A DNA stretch of 6,518 nt from an uncultured Pseudomonadota bacterium (GCA_903890265.1 CAITAM010000386.1:1-6518); one strand, 5' to 3'; shown: positions 1 through 6,518, numbered from the stretch's first letter. A program made the numbers and translations. Notes: generated by a model from the letters alone, not told the origin.

Positions 1-1
1 C

Positions 2-622
2 AAGGGGACGCAGGCACAGCGACTGATCCAGGCGCACGGCGTGCCCCAGGTATCGACGGGTGACCTGCTCCGCGAGGCCGTTGCCCAGGGCACGGACCTC
101 GGTCGCCGGGCGCAGAGCATCATGGCCAGTGGCGGTCTGGTCGACGACGAGACCATTCTCGGCATCATCCGCGAGCGACTCGCCCGTCCGGATGCGGCGG
201 CCGGGTTCATTCTTGACGGGTTCCCGCGCACCATTCCCCAGGCCGACAGCCTGGCGGCGCTGCTGGCGCAGCTCGGCAAGCCGCTCGACGGCGTTATTCT
301 GATGCAGGTCGACTCGGCAGCGCTTTTCAACCGCCTGACCGGCCGGCGAACCTGCTGCACCTGCGGCCTCGTGTTCAACGTGCACACCGCGCCGCCGCCG
401 TCGCCGCCGCCGTGCGCCGGTCGCTGCACGACCCCCGATCTATTCCAGCGCCCGGACGACAGCGAAGCGACCATCGGCAAGCGGCTCGAGGTGTACGAGG
501 CGCAGACCCGCCCGCTCGTGGACTACTACCGCGCCACGGGACTGCTGCGCACGGTCGACGCGGAAGGTGACATCGATGCCGTTACCGACCGGCTTAACCG
601 TGCCATTGCCGGCACTGCCTGA
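2..622 (+). CDS. adk: Adenylate kinase, 5'-truncated by the window edge
   Basis: Cytoplasmic enzyme that interconverts ATP + AMP and 2 ADP, setting the adenylate energy balance. The reading frame is open from base 2, and the first residues KGTQAQ are the end of the Walker A P-loop (GxPGxGKGTQ). Only about 12 N-terminal codons are therefore missing; 206 residues are present, giving about 218 in full, normal for the long-form family. Other hallmarks in order: the AMP-binding VSTGDLLRE, the DGFPRT motif near base 219, the LID domain starting at GRRT (near 341), and QRPDD followed by the RKRL-like GKRLEVY. The LID carries C-x2-C (codons at 353 and 362) and C-x3-C (413 and 425), resembling the zinc-binding LID type rather than the cysteine-free LID of E. 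coli Adk. A P3-S-P3 run lies between the pairs. The TGA stop at 620-622 is 22 bases before the next gene, so co-transcription is likely. Confidence 0.96.
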   Translation, partial: KGTQAQRLIQAHGVPQVSTGDLLREAVAQGTDLGRRAQSIMASGGLVDDETILGIIRERLARPDAAAGFILDGFPRTIPQADSLAALLAQLGKPLDGVILMQVDSAALFNRLTGRRTCCTCGLVFNVHTAPPPSPPPCAGRCTTPDLFQRPDDSEATIGKRLEVYEAQTRPLVDYYRATGLLRTVDAEGDIDAVTDRLNRAIAGTA

Positions 623-644
623 CACCAAAGCTGAGCCCCCCGCC

Positions 645-1946
645 ATGAATGCCTCACGAATCGATGCCGAGCTCAAGGTGCTGCTCGACGCGCTGTCGGT
701 CGCCCAGGAGCGCGGCCAGGCCGGCGAGGCGAACCGCCTGCTGGCAAAAGCCCGCGCGCTCGCGCCGAACCACGAGGCGGTCATGAATGCCATGGCGATC
801 GCGGCGCTGCGGGCCGGGAACCCGGTCGCGGCGCGCGAGCTCCTCGAGAAAGCCGTCGCCAAGCGACCCCACCTGCAGCCGCTCTGGATGAATCTCGCGG
901 CCGCCACCCGCCTGCTCGGTGACCTCTCGGCCGAGGCGGCCGCGCTCGAACGTGCCATCGCGCTCGAGCCGCGCGACTACATCGCCCGGCTGCAGCAGGG
1001 CGAGCTGATGCTCAAGGTCGGCCGGGAGGCCGAGGCACTCGATGCATTCCAGCAGGCGCTTGGCCTCGCGCCGCCCGCCGGCCAGGTGCCAGCGACGACC
1101 GCCGAACGCCTCGATCGCGCCGTGTCGCTGCTGCGGGTACGCGCCGAGCGCATGGCCGGGCACCTCGAGGCGGCGCTCGCGCCCGTTCGGGCAGAGCAGG
1201 ACGGGCAGGCACTGGCCCGCTTCGATCAGGGCGTCGCGGCGCTCTTGGGTGCCGGCCGGATTTACCCGTCCCAAGCCACCTTTTTTCAGCTGCCCGAACT
1301 GCCGGCGGTGCCGTATTTGCCGCGCGACGGTTTTCCGTGGCTGGCGGCGCTCGAGGCCCAGACGGCCGCCCTGACCGGCGAGGCGCTGGACCTCCTCGCG
1401 CACCACGGCGAGGCCTTCGTGCCCTACGTGAACCTGGGTTCGCGGCCGATGAACGAGGCGTGGGCGGCACTCAACGGCTCGGCCTCCTGGAGCTACTTTC
1501 CGCTGATCTGGCACGGCCGTCCGGTGGCGGGGAATCTCGAGCGGGCGCCGGTCGTGCGGGAGATTCTCGCGTCGCTGCCGCTCTTTGACGTGGCGGGCAA
1601 TGCGCCGAACGTCTGCTACACCGTGATCCGGCCACGCACCGCGATCCCGCCGCATTTCGGCGCCACGAACGCCCGGGTTCGGCTTGATCTGCCGCTCGCC
1701 GCCGGCGAGGGGGCCCGCGCGCGGGTCGGCGCGCGGATTCGGCCGCTGGTCCGCGGCGAGGCGCTCGTCTTCGACGACACGATCGAGCACGAACTCGTCA
1801 ACGACAGCACGGACGCATTGGTGCTGTTCAGCGCCGACGTCTGGAACCCGCACCTGTCGGAACTCGAGCGACGTCTGACCGGCGAGCTCTTCACCGCGAG
1901 CGCCGCCTTCATGGGTGTCGGTTCGGTTTTCGAGGGGCGCCTTTAG
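645..1946 (+). CDS. TPR protein with C-terminal aspartyl/asparaginyl beta-hydroxylase domain
   Basis: 433 residues from ATG 645. An in-frame ATG at 567 lies inside adk and would add 26 low-complexity residues, so 645 is preferred although the ribosome site there is weak. Residues 10-144 form about four tetratricopeptide repeats (for example LEKAVAKRP, LERAIALEP and FQQALGLAP at repeat ends), a protein-binding scaffold. Residues about 270-420 match the Asp_Arg_Hydrox fold (2-oxoglutarate/Fe(II) oxygenases related to human AspH): WSYFPLIWHG from 282, PHFGATNARVRL with H337, FDDTIEHEL with H382, and DVWNPHLS. H337 and H382 are the expected iron ligands; this family uses no acidic ligand. In my remembered alignment to human AspH, the 2-oxoglutarate-contacting H690 and R735 correspond to D348 and L392, so activity may be altered. 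No signal peptide or membrane segment is seen, which suggests a cytoplasmic protein. The substrate is unknown. It probably shares a transcript with adk. Confidence 0.85.
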   Translation: MNASRIDAELKVLLDALSVAQERGQAGEANRLLAKARALAPNHEAVMNAMAIAALRAGNPVAARELLEKAVAKRPHLQPLWMNLAAATRLLGDLSAEAAALERAIALEPRDYIARLQQGELMLKVGREAEALDAFQQALGLAPPAGQVPATTAERLDRAVSLLRVRAERMAGHLEAALAPVRAEQDGQALARFDQGVAALLGAGRIYPSQATFFQLPELPAVPYLPRDGFPWLAALEAQTAALTGEALDLLAHHGEAFVPYVNLGSRPMNEAWAALNGSASWSYFPLIWHGRPVAGNLERAPVVREILASLPLFDVAGNAPNVCYTVIRPRTAIPPHFGATNARVRLDLPLAAGEGARARVGARIRPLVRGEALVFDDTIEHELVNDSTDALVLFSADVWNPHLSELERRLTGELFTASAAFMGVGSVFEGRL

Positions 1947-1958
1947 CGCGCCGTGAGC

Positions 1959-2002
1959 GGCCCGGCGTCTGCGCCGGGTCGACGCCGGCCCGTTGATTTT
2001 TT
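1959..2002 (+). terminator. Probable Rho-independent terminator after the TPR-hydroxylase gene
   Basis: Thirteen bases after the TAG stop, GGCCCGGCGTC (1959-1969) can pair with GACGCCGGCC (1981-1990) with one bulged C. Six T residues follow at 1997-2002, six bases past the stem. A smaller alternative stem, CCCGGCG/CGCCGGG (1961-1967 with 1972-1978), competes for the same bases. The gap before the T run makes it less than ideal, but its position suits the end of the adk-hydroxylase unit. Confidence 0.5.
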
Positions 2003-2084
2003 GCGACAGTGGGCATCGGGGTCGTCTTGGCCTGGACACGTCGAGCGTGTCGCATATTCACAACAGAGCGGCTGCCAGAACTGC

Positions 2085-2130
2085 GCTTTTCGGCATTTTG
2101 TTGTGATTTAAATGGCACTTCCATTAAGCT
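2085..2130 (+). promoter_or_regulatory. Candidate control region upstream of the TonB-dependent receptor gene
   Basis: The stretch between the terminator and the receptor gene (2003-2233) has no gene, and its second half is clearly more AT-rich than its surroundings. Within it, TTGTTG (2098-2103) and CATTAA (2122-2127), 18 bases apart, are a weak -35/-10 candidate pair. TGTGA-N6-TGGCA (2102-2117) resembles a CRP/Clp site in its left half only. An inverted repeat AATGG-CACTT-CCATT (2111-2125) overlaps both and could be an operator. If this promoter is right, the leader is about 100 bases. All assignments are by eye and tentative. Confidence 0.25.
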
Positions 2131-2233
2131 AACGACCTTAGAACTTCCCCGTGAAGTAATTTCTTCGTAACAACAACCGTGTCCGGCAGCCGTTCGGCGC
2201 AGGGCACGACAAATCCGAATCCCGGAGACCACA

Positions 2234-4963
2234 ATGATTACGACTCGCTCTGACCTTATCCGCCGCGCGGTTGCGCTGGCGCTGGTGGGCGCCACGTCCA
2301 CCGCCGTGGCGCAGAACGCCGCCAACACCGCAGCGAACGACCTTCAGGAAGTCGTCGTGACCGGTTCGATGATCAAGCGCACCAACGCCGAGACCGCCGA
2401 GGCCATCACCATCCTCAAGGCGGACGACCTGAAGAACATGGGTGTCCAGACCATCGAGCAGGCGCTCGGCATGCTGGTGGCGAACTCGCCGTCGGTCAAC
2501 GTTTCCTCGGCCGTGGGCTCGTTCTCCGGCGGCGGCACCTATGCCAACCTGCGTAACCTTGGCAACGGCCGCACGCTTGTGCTCCTCGACGGCCAGCGTC
2601 TGGCGAGCAATGCCAACGACGGCAGCGCCGTCGACCTCGCCGGTATTCCGTTCTCGGCGATCGAGAGTGTCGAAGTCCTCCGTGAAGGCGCCTCGGCGCT
2701 GTACGGCGCCGATGCGATCTCGGGCGTTATCAACTTCAAGACCAAGCAGAGCTACCAGGGTGCCGAAGCGTCGATCAATTACGACCGCACCCAGCACGGC
2801 CACGGCAACTCGGGTCAGGTGGAATTGACCTTCGGTCACGGTGACGTGAAGACCGACGGTTACAATTTCATCGTTACCGCCAGCTACAGCCGGCAGAACG
2901 AGCTGCAGGCGCCGAATCGCGGGTTCTCGCAGGCGGGTTACAATCCGGCCGGGGGCTACACCAGCACGAACAACCCGGGCTCGTGGCCCGGCACGTTCGC
3001 GGATAGCAACAACAACTATTACCAGGCCGGCTACCCGGCCTGTGCGGGCAACCCGTACCTGACGACGGATTTCGGCAACTGCGCCTACCGCTACTCGGTG
3101 GCGACGGACCTCCTGCCGCAGACCAGCAATACGTCGGCCCTGGTGGGTTTCACCAAGGCGCTGCCGGCCAACAACAAGATCGAGGCGCAGTACTTCTACA
3201 CGCGATCGGAGCTGACCGGCTGGTCGGGTCCGATGTTCTATTACTTCCAGATGGACCCGAAGAGCCCGTACTACCCGACGGCCTCGACGCCGCTGACCTG
3301 CATTGCGAGCGAGTCGGCGGATTGCACGCAGAAGCCCAATCTTGCCGGTGGTGGTGCCGCGATCTGGACCGATCCCAACAACAACCGCTACGGCGGCAAC
3401 ATCAATGAAGAGCAGCGCCTGCTGCTGTCCTTCACCGGCACCAATGCCGGGTGGGACTACGCGGCCTACGCCAACTACAGCCAGAACAAGAACGACAACC
3501 GCAACGTGTCGGGTTACCCGAACGAGGCCGTGCTTGCTCCGGGTGGCGTGCTGAGCGACCTGATCAACCCGTTTGGTGCGCAGAGTGCGGCTGGCCAGGC
3601 CCTGATCGACCAGTCGTACATCAATGGCACCTACGCGCTCGGCAAGGACAAGCGCTGGAGCGTGGACGTCAACGGCAGCCACTCGCTGGGTGATGCGTTC
3701 AACTCCGGCATTCCGTCGACCGTGGCGCTCGGTGCGTCCATCGCGGGCGAGCGCTTTGAGTACGCCACCACGCCGTACAACAACCTTGTCAGCGCGGCGA
3801 CCGGGCTTGGGGCGAGCGCCGTGTCCGGCAGCCGTAACTCGCAGGCGGCCTACGCCGAAATCGACCTGCCGGTCAGCAAGGCCCTCGATCTCGACATCTC
3901 TTACCGTTACGACCGTTACAGCGACTTCGGCACGACCAACAACCCGAAGATCAAGCTGACCTACAAGGCGGCTGACTTCCTGACCGTGCGCGGGTCCGCG
4001 TCGACCGGCTTCCGGGCGCCGACTCTGTACAGCCTGTACTCGCCGCCGTTCATTGCGGCAGCGACCTCCGGCACGATGGGCGCCGGCAATCCTTTCTGCT
4101 CACCGGGCAACTACACCACGGTGTGGACGCAGGCGACCTGCAATACGCAGGGTCTGGGCGTCAGTGGCGGCAACCCGAACCTGCAGCCTGAAACGTCCCA
4201 GAACTTCAACCTCGGCGTGGTTCTGTCGCCGCTGCGCGACCTCGGGGTCACGATCGACTACTACCGGATCGTCCTCAAGAACACCATTGGTGGCGTGCCC
4301 GCCACGGCCATCTACGGCGATCCGACGGCGTTCGCGAGCTACATTGTGACCAACAATGCCGGCACGTTGACCCCGTCGATCCAGAGCGCCACGTCCTGCA
4401 CGCCGTACACGGCGCCGACCTGCGGTTATATCAAGCTGAACAGCTCGAATACTGGTCACATCTCGACCGACGGTATCGATCTCAGCGTGCAGTACGTTCA
4501 GCACTCCTCGATCGGTACGTTCCGGGAGGATCTGGAAGGAACGGCAGTTACGCAGTTCGATACGCAGACCTACACGGGTGGACCGACCCGGAACCTGGTC
4601 GGCTGGTATAACCAGAGCCTGCCTGCCTACCGCTGGACGCACAACCTGCGCGTCGACTGGACGAGCCCGGACTCGACGTGGAGCGCGGGCCTGAGCAACC
4701 GCCTGTACTCGTCGTACATCGACCAGTTCCCGGACGGCAACGGCAAGCAGCGCATCGTGGGTACCTATACCGTGTTCGACGGTTACGTTGGTGTGAAGCC
4801 GATCCCGAAGCTGTCGGTGCTGTTCGGTATCAAGAACCTGCTTGATAAGAGCCCGCCGTATACCAATGCCTACCAGAACAACTTCGCGGCCGGCTACAAC
4901 GCGCTGATTGCGGATCCGCTGCTGCGGAACTTCTATATCAACCTGCGGTACACGTTCCTCTGA
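2234..4963 (+). CDS. TonB-dependent outer-membrane receptor
   Basis: 909 residues, a typical size for large TonB-dependent receptors that import substrates across the outer membrane using TonB-ExbB-ExbD energy. The start is supported by GGAGA (2224-2228) five bases before the ATG. Residues 1-26 are a Sec signal peptide (basic SDLIRR, hydrophobic AVALALVG, cleavage after AVA). DLQEVVVTG (36-44) is the TonB box-like segment. The plug follows, with GRTLVLLDGQR, the VEVLREGASALYGADA segment and GVINF up to about 168. The remainder is the 22-strand beta-barrel, with family marks STGFRAPTLYSLY (from 590), NPNLQPETSQNF (650 region), FGIKNLLDK and a C-terminal NLRYTFL. The last residue is L rather than the usual aromatic, which sits just before it. 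Eight cysteines occur as four close pairs (270/283, 356/364, 622/636, 722/730), probably loop disulfides. There is no N-terminal anti-sigma signalling domain. It stands alone in its transcription unit, so the substrate cannot be inferred. Confidence 0.95.
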   Translation: MITTRSDLIRRAVALALVGATSTAVAQNAANTAANDLQEVVVTGSMIKRTNAETAEAITILKADDLKNMGVQTIEQALGMLVANSPSVNVSSAVGSFSGGGTYANLRNLGNGRTLVLLDGQRLASNANDGSAVDLAGIPFSAIESVEVLREGASALYGADAISGVINFKTKQSYQGAEASINYDRTQHGHGNSGQVELTFGHGDVKTDGYNFIVTASYSRQNELQAPNRGFSQAGYNPAGGYTSTNNPGSWPGTFADSNNNYYQAGYPACAGNPYLTTDFGNCAYRYSVATDLLPQTSNTSALVGFTKALPANNKIEAQYFYTRSELTGWSGPMFYYFQMDPKSPYYPTASTPLTCIASESADCTQKPNLAGGGAAIWTDPNNNRYGGNINEEQRLLLSFTGTNAGWDYAAYANYSQNKNDNRNVSGYPNEAVLAPGGVLSDLINPFGAQSAAGQALIDQSYINGTYALGKDKRWSVDVNGSHSLGDAFNSGIPSTVALGASIAGERFEYATTPYNNLVSAATGLGASAVSGSRNSQAAYAEIDLPVSKALDLDISYRYDRYSDFGTTNNPKIKLTYKAADFLTVRGSASTGFRAPTLYSLYSPPFIAAATSGTMGAGNPFCSPGNYTTVWTQATCNTQGLGVSGGNPNLQPETSQNFNLGVVLSPLRDLGVTIDYYRIVLKNTIGGVPATAIYGDPTAFASYIVTNNAGTLTPSIQSATSCTPYTAPTCGYIKLNSSNTGHISTDGIDLSVQYVQHSSIGTFREDLEGTAVTQFDTQTYTGGPTRNLVGWYNQSLPAYRWTHNLRVDWTSPDSTWSAGLSNRLYSSYIDQFPDGNGKQRIVGTYTVFDGYVGVKPIPKLSVLFGIKNLLDKSPPYTNAYQNNFAAGYNALIADPLLRNFYINLRYTFL

Positions 4964-4988
4964 GGTCCGCGTTGATACGCTGAATTGA

Positions 4989-5015
4989 AGCCCCGCCCCG
5001 TGCGGGGCTTTTTTT
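4989..5015 (+). terminator. Strong Rho-independent terminator of the receptor gene
   Basis: A perfect 8-bp stem AGCCCCGC/GCGGGGCT (4989-4996 with 5002-5009), loop CCCGT, runs directly into a seven-T tract (5009-5015). It sits 25 bases after the TGA stop. Read from the opposite strand the hairpin is followed only by TCAATTC, so it would be at best a weak terminator for the convergent rnd gene. The remaining spacer to rnd (5016-5111) shows nothing further I can support. Confidence 0.92.
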
Positions 5016-5111
5016 CGGCCGCGATTTCATGACACCGGGTCGTCTGCGGGCGCCGCCTTGGCCCGTGCTGGCGCGCGTAAGCGGCTGCCGTCGGGCGCCA
5101 AGCGTTAGGCG

Positions 5112-6242
5112 TCAGGCGGTGGTGCGGCTGTCCAGAATCTCGAGCAGCCGGGTACCGACCACGTCGGCGCGCCAGCCGCCGAGCGGCCCCTGAGCCGTGC
5201 GGTCGCCACGGGCGAGGCGACGGAGTTCCTTCTGCGTGGCGAGGATCTCGGGTGAGATGTCCAGCTGCTCCGCCACCGTCCGAACGCGCTCGGTCAGCAG
5301 CTTGTGCAGCGCCTCTTCCTCGGGCGCCGGCCGGCCCCTGTTCGTCTGCGTAATGCCGTCCGTCGAGGCGGAGGCGACGGTCGAGAAGAGCGCCAGGATC
5401 TCCTCGCCCACGCGGTCCGCGGTCTCGTCCCGGAACACCCGGCGTGACTTGAGGACACTGAGCGTCGCCGGCGGCCGGTGCGCGAGTTCCCGCAGGCCGT
5501 CGTCGCCCAGCACCCACGAGCGGGGCAGGTTGTACTGGCGTGCCTTGTCCTCGCGCCAGGCCGCGAGGGCACGGATCGCCAGCTGCTCGCGCGCCGGGAG
5601 CGAGTCGACGCCCTTCAGCCGCCGCCAGGCATCCGCAGGCTGAACCACGTAAAGCTGCGGGTCGTTCAGTGCCCGGCAGTCCTCGTACCACCACTCGAGG
5701 CGGCCAAGACCGGTGAGGCGGTGCTCGAGCGCGGCGGCCAGCGCCAGCAGGTGGCGCACATCATCCGCGGCGTACAGGAGCTGGGCCTCGCTCAGCGGCC
5801 GGCGGGTCCAGTCGGTACGCGCCAGGTTGCCGGCCGAGCCGCTCTTGGCGAGCTCAACGTCCAGAACCTGCATCACGAGGTCGGCGTAGCCGATCTGCGG
5901 CGCAAGGCCGATGAGACCCGCCGCGATCTGCGTGTCGAGCAGCGGTGCTGCCGGCACGCCGGTCAGCGGCAGCAGCACTTCGACGTCCTGGCGCGCGGCG
6001 TGCAGGACCTTGGTGACCGAGGCCGCGGTGAGCAAGGCGGCCAGGGGCGCCGGATCCGCGCCGCACAGCGGGTCGAGCAGCGCGACCTCCGAATCCGTGC
6101 CGAGCTGGACCAGCGCGAGTTCGGCGACATAGGTCCGCTCGCGCAGAAACTCGGTGTCGAGTGCCACCCGGGCCTCACGGCCAAAGGCCGCGCAGACCGC
6201 GGCTTGTGCAGCGGAATCGGTCAGAAGCGGCGGTGCAGTCAA
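5112..6242 (-). CDS. rnd: Ribonuclease D
   Basis: A 3'-5' exoribonuclease that trims the 3' ends of tRNA precursors and other small RNAs in the cytoplasm. From the TTG at 6242 it is 376 residues, against 375 as I recall for E. coli Rnd. The DEDDy catalytic set is complete: D29 and E31 in VALDTEF, D86 in HAARQDVEVLL, Y157 and D161 in LLYAADDVRHL. RTDWTRRPLSEAQ is the usual segment before the last motif. An HRDC nucleic-acid-binding domain spans about 215-295 (LPAREQLAIRALAAWREDKA), and a second HRDC-like helical region reaches the C-terminus. Five extra residues precede RTDW relative to E. coli. Start choice: an ATG at 6317 would add 25 residues with no counterpart in E. coli Rnd, and it lacks a clear ribosome site. 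The TTG aligns with the family start and has GGGG six bases upstream. I put the TTG at about 60 percent. The gene is convergent with the receptor gene and divergent from the gene at 6344. Confidence 0.94.
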   Translation of the reverse strand: MTAPPLLTDSAAQAAVCAAFGREARVALDTEFLRERTYVAELALVQLGTDSEVALLDPLCGADPAPLAALLTAASVTKVLHAARQDVEVLLPLTGVPAAPLLDTQIAAGLIGLAPQIGYADLVMQVLDVELAKSGSAGNLARTDWTRRPLSEAQLLYAADDVRHLLALAAALEHRLTGLGRLEWWYEDCRALNDPQLYVVQPADAWRRLKGVDSLPAREQLAIRALAAWREDKARQYNLPRSWVLGDDGLRELAHRPPATLSVLKSRRVFRDETADRVGEEILALFSTVASASTDGITQTNRGRPAPEEEALHKLLTERVRTVAEQLDISPEILATQKELRRLARGDRTAQGPLGGWRADVVGTRLLEILDSRTTA

Positions 6243-6343
6243 GAGGGGCCCCGGACGGTCGGTATTGGGTAAGTGCCGTGAAGCGTAACGGGTACAATCA
6301 TGCCATTGAAAGCTCATCGTCTACGCTTCAGCCGGGGGCTGTC
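6243..6343. promoter_or_regulatory. Divergent promoter region between rnd and the membrane-protein gene
   Basis: If rnd starts at the TTG, this 101-base stretch is the shared upstream region. On the + strand TACAAT (6293-6298) is a good -10 hexamer, giving a transcript start near 6305 and a leader of about 38 bases to the GTG at 6344; no good -35 is visible at 16-18 bases. On the - strand TGG-CATGAT (6305-6297) looks like a weak extended -10 for rnd and overlaps the + strand element, so the two promoters might compete. If the ATG at 6317 is the true rnd start, part of this is coding instead. Confidence 0.35.
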
Positions 6344-6517
6344 GTGCGCGTCGTCAAAACCCTTGCGGACATTGCCCTGTGGCGGCGAGGCCCGGCGGAC
6401 CTGCCGGAGTCGGCGTGGCTGCTCGGCGTCGCCATGGCGCTGTATTTCATCCAGAGCTGTGTGCAGAGCCGGCTGATGACGCACGATGACGGCTCGCTCG
6501 TGGCCGCCATCGTCGAC
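6344..6517 (+). CDS. Small membrane protein of unknown function, 3'-truncated by the window edge
   Basis: The reading frame is open from GTG 6344 to the window end; 58 residues are visible. GGGGG at 6334-6338, five bases before the GTG, supports this start; the next in-frame ATG (6434) would remove the first 30 residues. The N-terminus is amphipathic and basic (MRVVKTLADIALWRRG), followed by a hydrophobic segment WLLGVAMALYFI (25-36), then a polar turn QSRLMTHDDG and the start of another apolar stretch, SLVAAIV. This fits an inner-membrane protein with several segments. The opening KTLADIALWRRGPADLP resembles, from memory, conserved hypothetical membrane proteins found near housekeeping genes in gammaproteobacteria; I cannot name the family. 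It is divergent from rnd, with a TACAAT element upstream. No function can be assigned. Confidence 0.68.
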   Translation, partial: MRVVKTLADIALWRRGPADLPESAWLLGVAMALYFIQSCVQSRLMTHDDGSLVAAIVD

Positions 6518-6518
6518 C

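Noticed and set aside
389..412. GCC-rich triplet repeat as a possible phase-variation tract
   Set aside because: It is a triplet run within a coding frame (P3-S-P3), interrupted by TCG, so length change would not shift the frame. It simply encodes the proline-rich LID segment.
567..644. Earlier in-frame ATG (567) for the TPR-hydroxylase, overlapping adk by 56 bases
   Set aside because: The 26 added residues are proline-rich and lie mostly in sequence constrained by the adk C-terminus; the ATG at 645 directly precedes the first TPR helix and avoids the overlap.
654..2039. A 461-codon open frame on the - strand opposite the TPR-hydroxylase gene
   Set aside because: Its translation is Arg/Gly/His-rich with no recognisable domain, and it mirrors the codon bias of the sense gene, which shows clear TPR and hydroxylase motifs. 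GC-rich genes often keep such a frame open by chance.
2143..2166. Alternating small hairpins ACTTC/GAAGT and GAAG/CTTC in the receptor leader, suggestive of an attenuator or riboswitch
   Set aside because: The stems are only 4-5 bp, contain A-T pairs, and have no conserved core that I recognise; such short repeats are expected by chance.
2138..3682. A 514-codon open frame on the - strand opposite the 5' half of the receptor gene
   Set aside because: It is Val/Arg/Gly repetitive without motifs and lies fully antisense to a receptor gene with signal peptide, TonB box and plug motifs. It is a codon-bias shadow.
5016..5111. Possible small RNA or rnd terminator in the spacer between the convergent genes
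   Set aside because: I found no stem followed by a T run on the - strand and no promoter-like pair; only GC-rich sequence with trivial self-complementarity.

Overview
The window is GC-rich, densely coding DNA that looks like the chromosome of a gammaproteobacterium. The closest feel is Xanthomonadales, Nevskiales or Steroidobacterales. That placement is inferred from the gene types, the RNase D family form and the style of the large TonB-dependent receptor; no ribosomal marker is present. There are five genes, two of them cut by the window ends. I see no RNA gene, mobile element, CRISPR array or phage remnant.

Left part (1-2233, + strand). The window opens inside an adenylate kinase gene (adk), from the Walker A lysine onward. 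After 22 bases comes a probable operon partner: a protein with four tetratricopeptide repeats and a C-terminal aspartyl/asparaginyl beta-hydroxylase domain. It keeps both iron-binding histidines but appears to lack two residues that usually contact 2-oxoglutarate. A likely terminator follows. Next is a 287-base non-coding region, comparatively AT-rich in its second half, which holds the upstream control region of the next gene.

Middle (2234-5015, + strand). A single large gene encodes an outer-membrane TonB-dependent receptor of 909 residues with signal peptide, TonB box, plug and barrel. Its eight cysteines fall into four close pairs. It ends at a textbook Rho-independent terminator. Its substrate cannot be read from the neighbours.

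Right part (5016-6518). Ribonuclease D (rnd) lies on the - strand, convergent with the receptor gene. Its start is ambiguous: a TTG at 6242 fits the family length better than the upstream ATG at 6317. Divergent from rnd, and about 100 bases from that TTG, a + strand gene for a small membrane protein starts at a GTG at 6344 and runs off the window.

The genes do not form one pathway. adk (nucleotide balance) and rnd (tRNA 3' processing) are housekeeping genes flanking a receptor transcription unit. I found no convincing undescribed system. The observations most worth checking are the altered active site of the TPR-hydroxylase, the paired cysteines of the receptor, the zinc-type lid of the adenylate kinase and the rnd start.
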